NCBI GenBank assembly: GCA_016719135.1
Contig: JADKAV010000010.1
Location: 72,988 to 136,987 of the forward strand
Direction of reading: 5' to 3'
Origin: Micrococcales bacterium
GTDB lineage: Bacteria > Actinomycetota > Actinomycetes > S36-B12 > UBA10799
Length of the DNA: 64,000 bases
Shown here: positions 27,738 through 36,725 of the stretch, one piece after another
How positions within the stretch are numbered: the first letter of the stretch is position 1
Layout: each line of letters begins with the position of its first letter
Translations under genes and position numbers: made by a program
The notes under the pieces: model-generated
Told to the model about the DNA's origin: nothing
Databases searched by the model: none
The model's input: the letters and a program-made list of their open reading frames with translations, nothing else

Positions 27738-29046
27738 GTGCAGTGCACCCGCCTGGGTCGAGCACGTCGTCTGGTGGCAGGTGTACCCGCTGGGATTCCT
27801 CGACGCACCCACCGCTGCGGATCCCGAGGTCGTGCACCGTCTGCCGAGCCTGGAGAACTGGCTGGACTACCTGATCGAGCTCGGCGCCTCTGGCCTGGCG
27901 CTGGGCCCGATGTTCGCTTCGTCGTCGCACGGCTACGACACGATCGACTACTACCGGATAGACCCCCGCATCGGGGATACCGAGGACTTCGAGCGCCTGG
28001 TCGAAGCCGCCCATGAGCGTGGAATCCGGGTGCTGCTGGACGGCGTGTTCAACCATGTCGGCCGACAGTTCCCGATGTTCCAGCAGGCGCTGCGCGAGGG
28101 GGAGGGCTCACCGGCTGCCGAATGGTTCCACCTCTTCTGGAAGGGCGAGGACCGGGAACCGGAGTATGAGCACTTCGAGGGGCATCGCGATCTGGTTACC
28201 CTCAACCACGGCAGTTCGCAGGTGGTGGACTTCGTGACCGAGGTGATGTGCCACTGGCTGCAACGGGGGGCCGACGGTTGGCGCCTGGACGCGACCTATG
28301 CGATTCCGGCCGAGTTCTGGGCGCAGGTCCTGCCCCGGGTCCGCGAACGTTTTCCGGACGCGTACATCGTCGGCGAGATGATCCACGGCGACTACAGCGC
28401 GTACGTCGCGCAAGGGCAGCTGGACTCCGTGACCCAGTACGAGTTGTGGAAGGCGATCTGGAGTTCGCTCAACGACCACAACTTGCACGAGCTCGACTGG
28501 ACGTTGGGCCGGAACAACGAGTTCCTCGATCAGTTCGTCCCGCTCACGTTCCTCGGTAACCACGACGTCACCCGCATCGCGAGCAAACTGACCGACCAGC
28601 AGCACTACCCGCACGCGGTGGCGATCCTGATGACGGTCGGGGGCACGCCGTCGATCTACGCCGGTGATGAGCAGGGTTTCCTCGGCATCAAGGAGGACCG
28701 CCCAGGCGGCGACGAGCAGGTGCGTCCCCCGTTCCCGCAGCAGCCGGATGACCTGGCGCCGTTCGGCCAGCAGCTCTACCACCTGCATCAGGAACTGATC
28801 GGGCTGCGCCGCCGGCATCCGTGGCTCACACAGGCACGCACGCAGGTGCTGCATGTGGCCGATGAGCAGATGGTGTTCCGCAGTGCGTGGGGCGACGACG
28901 CCCTTGTGGTCGGGCTCAATCTCAGTGACGAGCAGGTCACTGTGCATGGACCCGGTGGCACCGAGGTGTTGGCAGGCAACGGCTGGATCGACGGTTGGGA
29001 GACGGTGGGCCTGCCTGCGCATGGCTGGGCGATCCTGACGGCCTGA
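27700..29046 (+). CDS. GH13 alpha-amylase-family glycosidase
   Basis: A (beta/alpha)8 enzyme of about 448 residues. The conserved regions are present: VLLDGVFNHVG (region I), DGWRLDATYAIP with nucleophile Asp (II), YIVGEMIHGDY with acid Glu (III) and FLGNHDVTRIAS (IV). The catalytic start VWWQVYPLGF is intact. The start codon is uncertain: in this frame the nearest usable codon is the GTG at 27700, inside lemA. A more natural start is the GTG at 27734 (GTGA overlap with lemA), but it needs one extra base near 27752, suggesting another small deletion. It probably acts on maltodextrins or trehalose-like glucans. Confidence 0.87.
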   Translation: MAPERLRRSVSSECSAPAWVEHVVWWQVYPLGFLDAPTAADPEVVHRLPSLENWLDYLIELGASGLALGPMFASSSHGYDTIDYYRIDPRIGDTEDFERLVEAAHERGIRVLLDGVFNHVGRQFPMFQQALREGEGSPAAEWFHLFWKGEDREPEYEHFEGHRDLVTLNHGSSQVVDFVTEVMCHWLQRGADGWRLDATYAIPAEFWAQVLPRVRERFPDAYIVGEMIHGDYSAYVAQGQLDSVTQYELWKAIWSSLNDHNLHELDWTLGRNNEFLDQFVPLTFLGNHDVTRIASKLTDQQHYPHAVAILMTVGGTPSIYAGDEQGFLGIKEDRPGGDEQVRPPFPQQPDDLAPFGQQLYHLHQELIGLRRRHPWLTQARTQVLHVADEQMVFRSAWGDDALVVGLNLSDEQVTVHGPGGTEVLAGNGWIDGWETVGLPAHGWAILTA

Positions 29047-29089
29047 GCACCGCCTGCCGGCCAGTTCGCGCATTTGGAACAATGGGCCG

Positions 29090-29890
29090 GTGCGCATCGT
29101 CACCTGGAACGTCAACTCCCTGCCCAGCCGTATGCCCCGGATGCGGGTGTGGCTGCAGGTCATGAAACCGGATGTCCTCTGCCTGCAGGAGACCAAGATC
29201 GCCGACGAGCAGTTCCCGTACGAGGACCTGCGTGAGCTGGGATATGAAGCCGTGCACCGCGGGGATGGTCGCTGGAACGGGGTGGCCATCCTGTCGCGGG
29301 TCGGGATCGACGAGGTCGTAACCGACCTTCCGGACGTGTGTGGTTTCCCCAACGACGACGACCCTCCCGAGCCGCGGTTCCTCTCGGCGGTGTGCGGTGG
29401 TGTGCAGGTGGTCTGCGTCTACGTGCCCAACGGGCGCACGCTGGAGAACCCGCACTACCTGTACAAACTGCGGTGGCTTTCGGCGCTGCACCGGTTCGCG
29501 GCACAACCGGCCGCCGGCCCGCGTCCGTTCGCGATCCTCGGCGACTTCAACGTCGCCCCCCACGACGAGGACGTGTGGAATATCGCCGACTTCGAGGGCA
29601 GCACACATGTGTCCGAGCCGGAGCGGGTGGCGATCCGCGAACTCGTGGAGCTGGGTCTGGAGGACCTCCCGCCGACGATCAGTAAGGGCAACCCGTTCAC
29701 CTTCTGGGACTACCGGGGCGGCAACTTCCACAAAGGTTTGGGCATGCGCATCGACCTGATCCTGGCCAACCCCAGTTTCGCCGCTGCGGTGTCGGAGACG
29801 TTCATCGACCGGGAGGCCCGCAAGACCGGCACGAAGGGCACCCCGCCGCCCAGCGACCACGCACCATTGATCGTTGATGTGGATCTCTGA
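29090..29890 (+). CDS. xthA: Exodeoxyribonuclease III (AP endonuclease family)
   Basis: Base-excision-repair enzyme of 266 residues of the endonuclease/exonuclease/phosphatase fold. Motifs in order: TWNVNSL (metal-site Asn), LQETKI (Glu), GRWNGVAILSR, the YVPNG catalytic Tyr, ILGDFNVAP, the FTFWDYRGGNF loop, MRIDLILA and SDHAPL (catalytic His). GTG start 43 bp after the GH13 gene. Complete. Confidence 0.95.
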   Translation: MRIVTWNVNSLPSRMPRMRVWLQVMKPDVLCLQETKIADEQFPYEDLRELGYEAVHRGDGRWNGVAILSRVGIDEVVTDLPDVCGFPNDDDPPEPRFLSAVCGGVQVVCVYVPNGRTLENPHYLYKLRWLSALHRFAAQPAAGPRPFAILGDFNVAPHDEDVWNIADFEGSTHVSEPERVAIRELVELGLEDLPPTISKGNPFTFWDYRGGNFHKGLGMRIDLILANPSFAAAVSETFIDREARKTGTKGTPPPSDHAPLIVDVDL

Positions 29891-29915
29891 GCGAGCAGCG
29901 GGAGGGCTGCATACG

Positions 29916-29961
29916 CGTTGGAGTTGCGCGCGCGGTTTTTGTCCCGTGCCGATGTCCAACG
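29916..29961. repeat. CGTTGGAGTT / TCCAACG inverted repeat
   Basis: An intergenic element with CGTTGGA at 29916 and TCCAACG ending at 29961. It matches the ends of the repeats at 25284-25392 and may be a second copy of a dispersed palindromic family. Confidence 0.4.
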
Positions 29962-30029
29962 CCTGTCCGCACTGATCGCCGACAGAGCCCTCTTCGCCAA
30001 CTGGTAGCGACGCGACGTACCGTCGAGAG

Positions 30030-30770
30030 GTGCGGATTCCGAAGCGAAGCGTCCTGCTTGTCGTGGCAGTGATCGTCTCCACAACCGTGACGGCACAACC
30101 GGTTGCCGCCGACGGACCCGGTTACAAGTTCTTCCGCAGTGCCAGCAGTGCGAAGACCCCCGGCGCCTACTGGAATCCGTGCCAGGTGGTCCGCTACGGC
30201 ATCGACTTCACCTACGCCCAGAAGGCCGGACTGAAGAAGTCCTGGGAACGCGACCGTTGGCGCTCGGCGGTCGACGAGGTGGCCACGACCATGGGGGTGC
30301 GCTTCCGGTACGCCGGGGCGATCACATCCCGTTCCGCGCGGACCCGGCCGGAGTCGACCGCGAAGGTTGATGTGATCATCACGTTCGGCAACGCCAAGGC
30401 ACGTGGGCGCTACGGGTACCGTCGCGTACTGAAAGGCCCGGTCGCGGGGGTGGCCGGAGTGCAGTGGCGGGCATCCGATCGGCGCAACCGGTTGCAGGTC
30501 TACGGCGGGTACGTCGTCATCGATGCCGAAGAGATCGTTCGCCGCACCAGCAACTGGGAGGCCCCGTTCGACCCCAGGCCGGCCGAACTGCGTTCACCGG
30601 ACGTCGTCCGTGCCCTGTACATGCACGAGTTCGGGCACGCGGTCGGCTTGGACCATGTGCGCGACAAGCGCCAATTGATGTACCCGCGCCTGCAGGCCGA
30701 CCGCCCTGACACCCTTGGCGCGGGAGACCGCAGGGGTCTGCGCAAGATGGGCAAGCAGCGCTGCTTCTGA
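30030..30770 (+). CDS. Secreted zinc metalloprotease (metzincin/matrixin-like)
   Basis: 246 residues with a signal peptide (hydrophobic 9-24, cleavage near AAADG). The C-terminal half holds the metzincin site HEFGHAVGLDH (three zinc His and the general-base Glu), followed by LMYP as the Met-turn, as in M10 matrixins. The N-terminal half begins YWNPCQVVRYGIDF, a pattern typical of actinobacterial exported matrixin-like proteases. A free-standing gene; the substrate is unknown. GTG start. Confidence 0.85.
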   Translation: MRIPKRSVLLVVAVIVSTTVTAQPVAADGPGYKFFRSASSAKTPGAYWNPCQVVRYGIDFTYAQKAGLKKSWERDRWRSAVDEVATTMGVRFRYAGAITSRSARTRPESTAKVDVIITFGNAKARGRYGYRRVLKGPVAGVAGVQWRASDRRNRLQVYGGYVVIDAEEIVRRTSNWEAPFDPRPAELRSPDVVRALYMHEFGHAVGLDHVRDKRQLMYPRLQADRPDTLGAGDRRGLRKMGKQRCF

Positions 30771-30793
30771 GCTGAGCGAACCGCCGGAAGGCG

Positions 30794-31966
30794 CTAGCCT
30801 CGCCCGAGCTCGATCCGGACCCCGATCACGGTCTCCTCGTCACACAGCCCCAGGGCATGAGCGAGGTCCGCGGCGTGGGCGGCGTCAGGGACCAGGTACA
30901 ACGGGATTCCCTCACCGCGAAGAGCTGTGGCGTGCTTGGACAACTCGACGTTGCGATCGTCCTTGGCCGATCCCACCTGCCGGATGAGGATGAGTTTCAC
31001 ATGGCCGGGAAACTCGCGGGCCATCTCCTCGTAGGTCAGGGCGTCGCGCTGGCCACTGTCCCCGATGAGCACGAAGTCGGTATCGGGATAGGCCTGGAAC
31101 AGTCGCCGGATGGCCATCCGTTTGTGTTCGGCGCCGCTGCGGCGCACATAGCGCTCAGTCGGGCCCCACTCGGTGAGGAACATGGGACCCTGCGGGAAGG
31201 CCCGAAGCTGGATGAACTGCTGGAGCATCTCGTAGAAAGACCAGCTACCCGTGGACACGTAGAAAAACGCTGGCGACGGTTTGCGTGCACCTGACGGCCC
31301 CGGTACCCCTCGGGTGAGTCCGCGGTACAGCGAGGCCATGCCTCTGACGGCGCTTCGGGTGTTGGCATCGCGCAACAGCGTCTGCTTGAGCGCGGTGAGG
31401 CCTTCGGTGAGACCGCTGACCAGGATCGTGTCATCGATGTCGGAGATGACTGCGAACGGAGCTTTGGCTGCTGGTTTCAGTACCCGACCAGATCCGGAGG
31501 CGGACTCTCCGTCCTCGATCGGCGTTGTCACGGCGTGGGCGTCGTGCCAACCGGCTGGGAGTTTCGGTACGGGAAGCGAGAAGTTGGCGAAGCCGCGGGA
31601 ATCGGTGACCTCGTGCGCAGTGTTGCCAGCGATGCGCAGTTCCACATCCACGCCGACGATCGCCAACGCGCCGTGCCGTCGCAGGTTTGCCTGCATCACG
31701 TCCCAGTAGGGGATGCGGCTGTCGCCGGGCAGTTCGGGTTCTTCGACGACCCGCACGCGCACCTTCGCGACGTTGTCTGCCACGTAGCCGCGGTACACGA
31801 TGACATGCATCCCGCGGAACGCTCCGGATTGCATCTTGTTGTTCCGGCGGCGTCGAGTGAGTTTGCCTTCAACCTGCGCGACCGCGGCGGCTGTCTCTGC
31901 GCTACGCAGTTTGGCGTTGAGGTCGGACGCGATACGTCGGGGAAGGCTCGGCACATTGTTCAGCAT
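30794..31966 (-). CDS. DUF2183 (App1-like) phosphatase
   Basis: 390 residues. The N-terminal 150 are a beta-rich domain, with GMHVIVYRGYVADN and RGFANFSLPVP. The C-terminal part is the HAD-like phosphatase domain with SDIDDTIL (the DxDxT nucleophile motif), PAFFYVSTGSWSFYEML and LIGDSGQRD (acidic metal site). Yeast App1 of this family is a phosphatidate phosphatase; bacterial members are uncharacterised. Monocistronic. Confidence 0.87.
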   Translation of the reverse strand: MLNNVPSLPRRIASDLNAKLRSAETAAAVAQVEGKLTRRRRNNKMQSGAFRGMHVIVYRGYVADNVAKVRVRVVEEPELPGDSRIPYWDVMQANLRRHGALAIVGVDVELRIAGNTAHEVTDSRGFANFSLPVPKLPAGWHDAHAVTTPIEDGESASGSGRVLKPAAKAPFAVISDIDDTILVSGLTEGLTALKQTLLRDANTRSAVRGMASLYRGLTRGVPGPSGARKPSPAFFYVSTGSWSFYEMLQQFIQLRAFPQGPMFLTEWGPTERYVRRSGAEHKRMAIRRLFQAYPDTDFVLIGDSGQRDALTYEEMAREFPGHVKLILIRQVGSAKDDRNVELSKHATALRGEGIPLYLVPDAAHAADLAHALGLCDEETVIGVRIELGRG

Positions 31967-32017
31967 GACAAGCCCGGCGCGGATTGTCGCGGGGAGTTGC
32001 GGGTTGGCGGCACTGGC

Positions 32018-32076
32018 GCCATCACATGGGGGCCGAGGGTGAAGAATTTCCTCCCGATTGGCCCAGATGTGATGGC
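32018..32076. repeat. 59-bp palindromic element, copy 1 (GCCATCACAT ends)
   Basis: Termini GCCATCACAT and ATGTGATGGC are perfect 10-bp inverted repeats, with inner arms GGGCC/GGCCC and a variable centre. The layout is identical to the elements at 57872-57931 and 57967-58026. A half copy, GGCCCAGATTTGATGGC, follows at 32145-32161. A REP/MITE-like dispersed element between genes. Confidence 0.75.
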
Positions 32077-32168
32077 AGGAAACGGATCGAAGTTCACAAA
32101 ACGGGCGCAGATTCCTTGAAGACGGGTCCGCGCGGCGTCGAGGTGGCCCAGATTTGATGGCGCAGTGC

Positions 32169-32612
32169 TCACAACTCCCGCTCGTACACGAACATCAACG
32201 GGCCGGCGCCCCCCTCGGTACGTCGGAATCCGCACTTCTCGTACAGGTGGCGGGCGGCCACGTCATCCTCGGTGGTGCCGAGGTCCATGTGGTCGGCCCC
32301 GCGACGTCGCGCCTCCGCGATGGCTGCTTCCAGCAGGGCCCGCCCCGTCCCCTGTCCGCGGTGCCCGGGCCGCACGTACAACTCGGCCAGGTAGCACTCT
32401 TGCCCCCGCGTCCACAAACTCAGCCGGAAACGCAGCACCGCCAGTCCGACGTCGTCGGCCAGCAGGACACAGGTGTCGTGGGCCATGAGTAGACGCAGTC
32501 GCTGCGCGAGTTCGGGCGGGGAAGGCGTCGGCTCGGCATATTCGGTGTTGAAGTCGTACAGCAACCCGGCGATCACGTCGGCGTCGTCGGGTTGTGCCTC
32601 ACGTACTTTCAT
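32169..32612 (-). CDS. GNAT-family N-acetyltransferase
   Basis: 147 residues starting MKVREAQPDDADVIAGLL. Single GNAT domain with YLAELYVRPGHRGQGTGRAL (acetyl-CoA loop RGQGTG) and the closing ARHLYEKCGFRRTEGG strand. It is divergent from the acyl-CoA ligase gene across 61 bp. The substrate is unknown; the family includes aminoglycoside- and amino-acid-acetylating enzymes. Confidence 0.87.
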   Translation of the reverse strand: MKVREAQPDDADVIAGLLYDFNTEYAEPTPSPPELAQRLRLLMAHDTCVLLADDVGLAVLRFRLSLWTRGQECYLAELYVRPGHRGQGTGRALLEAAIAEARRRGADHMDLGTTEDDVAARHLYEKCGFRRTEGGAGPLMFVYEREL

Positions 32613-32673
32613 GATTTCGCCAGGGTAACCACGCAGAGTCTGATTAAGGTATTCCCAACTCGTAAGGAGACCT

Positions 32674-34158
32674 ATGAACCTCGCTGACAACCTGACCGCC
32701 ACTGCGAAAGCACACCCCGACAACGTCGCCATCAAGTTGGACGACTTCGAATTGACCTACGCCGGGCTCAACGGCGCCAGCAGCCTGGCGGCCGGCTGGC
32801 TGCGCGACCTGGGGGTGGAGCGCGGCGATCGCGTCGGCATCATGCTGCCGAACGTGCCGCAGTTCCCGATCATCTACTACGGCGCCCTGCGCGCAGGCGC
32901 CATCGTGGTGCCGATGAACCCGCTGCTCAAGGAGCGCGAGGTCGAGTACTACTTGTCGGACTCCGGTGCGAAGGTCCTGTTCGGGTGGGAGGGATTCGCC
33001 GAAGAAGCCAAGCCCGGCGCTGAGGCTGCCGGAGCGAAGTTCGAGGTGGTGGATGGCACGTTCTCCGAGCGACTCGCATCCCACGCCCCGGCTCCGGAGG
33101 TTGTTGACTGCGACCCGGATGACACCGCGGTGTTGCTGTACACATCCGGCACGACCGGTCGGCCCAAAGGCGCCGAGCTCACCCATGCGAACCTGGCCGG
33201 CAACGTCGAAACGGCGATGGCGTTGTTCGACGGCAGCAGCGACGACGTCATCTTCGGGGGTTTGCCGCTGTTCCACTCGTTCGGCCAGACGTGTGGTCTG
33301 AACACCGCGGTGGCCTGTGGCGCGACCTTGACGTTGATCCCACGGTTCGATCCGACGAAGGCACTCGAGGTTCTGCAGCGTGACAAGGTGACGGTCCTGC
33401 AGGGAGTGCCGACCATGTACGTCGCGCTGGTCCAGCATCCGGACAACGCCGAGTACGACAAGTCCTCGCTGAAGTCCAGCGTGTCCGGTGGAGCATCGTT
33501 GCCGGTGGAGGTGCTCAAGGGGTTTGAGCGTGCATTCGGAGTGGCGTTGCTGGAGGGGTACGGGTTGAGCGAGACCAGTCCTGTGGCGTCGTTCAACCAC
33601 CCCGACAAGGAGCAGAAGGCCGGCTCCATCGGCACTCCCATCCGCGATGTCGAATTCCGCCTGATCGACTCTGAGTGGAACGACGTGCCCGAGGGTGAGA
33701 TCGGGGAGATCGCCATCAAGGGCCCGAACGTGATGAAGGGGTATTGGCAGCGGCCAGACGCGACCGCGGAGGTCATCAAGGATGGCTGGTTCCGCACCGG
33801 CGACCTGGCCACCCGCGACGAGGATGGCTACTACTTCATTGTCGACCGGGCGAAGGACATGATCATCCGCGGCGGGTACAACGTGTACCCGCGTGAGGTC
33901 GAAGAGGTGCTGTACGAACACCCCGCGGTTGCCGAGGCGGCCGTAGTGGGCGTGCCCGATGCGACCCTCGGCGAGGAAGTTGGTGCCGCGATCACGCTCA
34001 AGCCGGGCGCCACGGCCACCCCCGACGAGATCGGCGAGTTCGTGCGCGATCGGATCGCTGCGTACAAGTACCCGCGGATCGTGTGGTTCATCGAGGAGGG
34101 ACTGCCGAAGGGTCCGACTGGCAAGATCCTGAAGCGGGAGATCACGCCGCCGGCGTAG
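32674..34158 (+). CDS. Long-chain fatty-acid-CoA ligase (AMP-binding)
   Basis: 494 residues. ANL-superfamily motifs: P-loop [18 protein letters not shown] (about 151-168), YGLSETSP (A5), [26 protein letters not shown] (A7-A8 hinge) and the C-terminal [10 protein letters not shown] with catalytic Lys. It activates a carboxylic acid, probably a medium- or long-chain fatty acid, to acyl-CoA. AAGGAG lies 8 bp upstream of the ATG. The next gene starts 5 bp after its stop, so the three genes to 35114 may be one unit. Confidence 0.93.
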   Translation: MNLADNLTATAKAHPDNVAIKLDDFELTYAGLNGASSLAAGWLRDLGVERGDRVGIMLPNVPQFPIIYYGALRAGAIVVPMNPLLKEREVEYYLSDSGAKVLFGWEGFAEEAKPGAEAAGAKFEVVDGTFSERLASHAPAPEVVDCDPDDTAVLLYTSGTTGRPKGAELTHANLAGNVETAMALFDGSSDDVIFGGLPLFHSFGQTCGLNTAVACGATLTLIPRFDPTKALEVLQRDKVTVLQGVPTMYVALVQHPDNAEYDKSSLKSSVSGGASLPVEVLKGFERAFGVALLEGYGLSETSPVASFNHPDKEQKAGSIGTPIRDVEFRLIDSEWNDVPEGEIGEIAIKGPNVMKGYWQRPDATAEVIKDGWFRTGDLATRDEDGYYFIVDRAKDMIIRGGYNVYPREVEEVLYEHPAVAEAAVVGVPDATLGEEVGAAITLKPGATATPDEIGEFVRDRIAAYKYPRIVWFIEEGLPKGPTGKILKREITPPA

Positions 34159-34163
34159 GTGAT

Positions 34164-34682
34164 GTGGTGCTTGAGACCGACCGGTTGGTTCTCAGGCGTT
34201 TCTGCGCAGCCGATCTGGACGAGCTTGTCGCACTGGACAGCGATCCCGAGGTCATGTTCTTCATCACCGGCGGGCGGGCAACTCCGCGCGAGCAGGTCGA
34301 GCGGGAAGTCCTGCCCGCGTTCATCGCCGGTGGGTATTGGGCGGCGGTGGAGAAGGTCGGCGGGCGCTTCATCGGATGGTTCCACCTGCGTCCGCCCGAC
34401 GACCCTGAGTTGGGCTACCGGTTGCGCCGGGATCTGTGGGGCCGTGGGTATGCCACCGAGGGCAGCCGAGCGCTGATCGACCACGCGTTCACCCATGGCG
34501 CGGCGAGAGTGCGCGCCGAGACGATGGTGGCGCACCTCGCCTCTCGCCGAGTGATGGAGAAAGCCGGAATGCGGGAAGTGCGCCGCTTCCACGCCGATTG
34601 GCCCGATCGCATCCCGGGCGACGAACTCGGAGACGTGGAGTACGCGATCACCAGGCAGGAATGGCTGGCACACGTTGAGTGA
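34164..34682 (+). CDS. RimJ/RimL-type GNAT acetyltransferase
   Basis: 172 residues starting VVLETDRLVLRRF, the usual opening of RimJ/RimL-like enzymes. The acetyl-CoA site is RRDLWGRGYATEGSRALIDHAF, and the C-terminal SRRVMEKAGMREVRRF helix-strand follows. Tandem GTG codons (34164, 34167) serve as start, 5 bp after the acyl-CoA ligase stop. The substrate is unknown. Confidence 0.85.
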   Translation: MVLETDRLVLRRFCAADLDELVALDSDPEVMFFITGGRATPREQVEREVLPAFIAGGYWAAVEKVGGRFIGWFHLRPPDDPELGYRLRRDLWGRGYATEGSRALIDHAFTHGAARVRAETMVAHLASRRVMEKAGMREVRRFHADWPDRIPGDELGDVEYAITRQEWLAHVE

Positions 34683-34685
34683 GCC

Positions 34686-35114
34686 ATGACCGACCCGTTT
34701 GCGGTTCTCGGACTTGCCCCCACAGCGACCCCGGACCAGGTGAAGGCCGCCTACCGCGCCAAAGCCCGCACCATGCATCCGGACGTGGGAGGGGATCCGG
34801 GCACTTTCCTGGCGATGAAGGTGGCGGCTGAGACTGCCTTGGAATACGCGTCGGGGGACAAGCCGAACCCGTACGTGCCCACCGCGGACCACACGCTGTA
34901 CGTGAGCTCGTACGACCGTCACGCCCACAGCGCACCGCCCCCGCCCAACGTGTGGAGCGGACGCTTCCTCGGCGGAGCCTTGTACTGGATTCTGCCGGTG
35001 GCCGCAGGCATCTTCATGGTCTCCGGTGCAACCGGTCCATACTTCATGCCTGTGTACGCGGGCAGCATGCTGATCTTCGGCCTGGTCGTGTGGTGGGTGC
35101 TGAGGCGGCACTGA
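34686..35114 (+). CDS. J-domain membrane protein
   Basis: 142 residues. The N-terminal 45 are a J domain (DPFAVLGLAPTATPDQVKAAYR, then the MHPDVGGD loop with intact HPD), which stimulates DnaK ATPase. The C-terminal half has two transmembrane helices (about 98-115 and 120-138). It lies 3 bp behind the GNAT gene. It probably recruits DnaK to the membrane; the client is unknown. Confidence 0.87.
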   Translation: MTDPFAVLGLAPTATPDQVKAAYRAKARTMHPDVGGDPGTFLAMKVAAETALEYASGDKPNPYVPTADHTLYVSSYDRHAHSAPPPPNVWSGRFLGGALYWILPVAAGIFMVSGATGPYFMPVYAGSMLIFGLVVWWVLRRH

Positions 35115-35763
35115 ATCCAGTCACGCGCTATGAACGAGGCCAAACTCGCCGGCGTCCCGGTCGCTACGAAGGTGCCGTTGTTTCGACCACGAACTCGAAG
35201 AAGGACTGGCTGAAGATCGTGCCCGACTGTTGGAGGGCGTGATCTGGGATTCGCCGCGACTGTTCCTGTCGGTACGACGATCTTGTGCAAACGGAAGAAG
35301 CCCTCGACTGCGGTTGTCTGCGATTCGGCCCTCGATCCGGTCGACCGGTACAGCACGGATGGCCGGTGTCGAAACCCGCGCGAGCCCAACTTCCCTTTCG
35401 CGACCGATGAGTTCCGAAGAGATCGCTGGTATCCGCGCCGACTATGAACGGATTCTGAATCCGGAGACGTGTGAGTACACCTCGCCAAAGGAGCCGGACT
35501 TCTCCGAGATCGTCGGCGACTGTGACTGGGAGCAGAAAGGTGTGTATGGCTTCGCGCCTTCAGGTCGCGTGTCAAAGACGGATCCGCGTTTCGGAGTGCT
35601 GAATATTGGCTGCATCACAGGCTCGGTGGACGGCATGGCGGCGCTGTGCCTGCCCGGGAAACCAGCAGATCGGTGGCATTCCGCGGTTCTGCCTACCGTT
35701 CCCCTACGCGCACAGCACCTTCCTCGGCCCCGGCTCGCTGTGACGCAGCCTGCAATTGAGGGC
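35115..35763 (+). pseudogene. Degenerate coding region, frames broken
   Basis: No intact gene, but several frames look coding. One reads VPVGTTILCKRKKPSTAVVC and ends in FPFATDEFRRDRW. An overlapping one (about 35407-35650) reads EEIAGIRADYERILNPETC, then GDCDWEQKGVYGF and ITGSVDGMAALC. They could be one Cys-containing protein split by indels or the wreck of two genes. I do not recognise the family. Confidence 0.35.
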
Positions 35764-36165
35764 TCACCGTGCAGGCCGTAATACCTCGAACTGGCAGGTC
35801 GGCCCTGCGGCGCGTGTGAGCCGCCTGTCGCCAGTGAGCAGGGTGCAGTCAAGGGCCTCGGCGAGGGCGATGTAGGCGGCGTCGTACATCGTGAGGGTCT
35901 CGCGCAGTTCCCAGCAACGGTTGAGCAGGGGCGCGTGAGGGGCGCGTTGCACCGGAAGCGCGGCAAGGTCGGCGAGCGCGAGGATTGAGCGACGTTCGTC
36001 GATCAGACCTGAGCGGTTCTGGCGTCGCAGGACTGATGCGACCTCGAGGTCCAGTAGCGTCGGCGCGGCCAGGGTTTCGCCGCGCAGTCGGGCCCGAGCG
36101 GCATCACCGTCCGGGCCGTCATCGGCGAGGGCCACCGCCAGAACAGAGGCGTCAACGACGAGCAC
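35764..36165 (-). CDS. vapC: VapC-type PIN-domain ribonuclease toxin
   Basis: 133 residues. PIN-domain acidic residues: Asp in VLVVDASVLAVAL (residue 5), Glu in DLEVASVLRR, Asp in MYDAAYIALAE and Asp in LLTGDRRL. The GTG at 36165 starts 14 bp inside the upstream antitoxin gene, so translation is coupled. It cleaves RNA (tRNA or rRNA in characterised VapCs); the target is unknown. Confidence 0.9.
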   Translation of the reverse strand: MLVVDASVLAVALADDGPDGDAARARLRGETLAAPTLLDLEVASVLRRQNRSGLIDERRSILALADLAALPVQRAPHAPLLNRCWELRETLTMYDAAYIALAEALDCTLLTGDRRLTRAAGPTCQFEVLRPAR

Positions 36166-36382
36166 GATCCCCCTGAACGGCCTTGACAGCGTCGGCAAGG
36201 GGCACCGAACCGCCCGAGCGTCCACCGGCGCGGTCAAGAACCTCCTCCAGCGAAGGCTGGCTGGCCTCAGCGATCAGGCGCGAGAGCAGGTATTCCTGAA
36301 GTGATTGGTGTGCGGCAGCAGCCCGCTGACGAAGGACGGCATGGGTCTGTTCTGGGACGTCTTTGATCTGCACACTGGGCAT
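36152..36382 (-). CDS. vapB: VapB-type antitoxin (FitA-like RHH)
   Basis: 76 residues starting MPSVQIKDVPEQTHAVLRQR, a ribbon-helix-helix domain of the FitA/VapB kind. A linker and C-terminal toxin-binding segment (SLEEVLDRAGGRSGGSVPLA) follow. Antitoxin first with a 14-bp overlap to the toxin, so the pair is autoregulated. Confidence 0.88.
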   Translation of the reverse strand: MPSVQIKDVPEQTHAVLRQRAAAAHQSLQEYLLSRLIAEASQPSLEEVLDRAGGRSGGSVPLADAVKAVQGDRARR

Positions 36383-36725
36383 GGAGCCATTATGGCGCCA
36401 GAGCATGCATTTCACAAGTGCCGTGTTCACGTCACGTTGACCCCAGCTTCCCTAGACGCGCGAATCGCACCCGTGTAACCGTTCCCCGAATCACCGAACC
36501 GGGACTGTGCGAACTGCACAGGGGTGCCGACACGGTAAAGCTTCGAGATCGGGGACGACACCCTGGATCGGAAATGGTCGATCGTGAACGGCAGGCCATT
36601 GGCGACCGCGCAACACTCGCCCAGACCAAGGCCGCTGCATCTCGGCAGGCGGGCGCCTGCTGCTGCCTGTTGCTACCTGACCGGCGATCCGACGTCCTGA
36701 AGGCCTATGTCGGTGAGGAGCCAGA
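36383..36725. other. No gene recognised
   Basis: 343 bp between the decarboxylase stop and the vapB start. Short frames exist but have no plausible motifs. It holds the vapBC promoter next to 36383. Confidence 0.5.

Noticed and set aside
32644..33921. 425-codon minus-strand frame
   Set aside because: Shadow of the acyl-CoA ligase.
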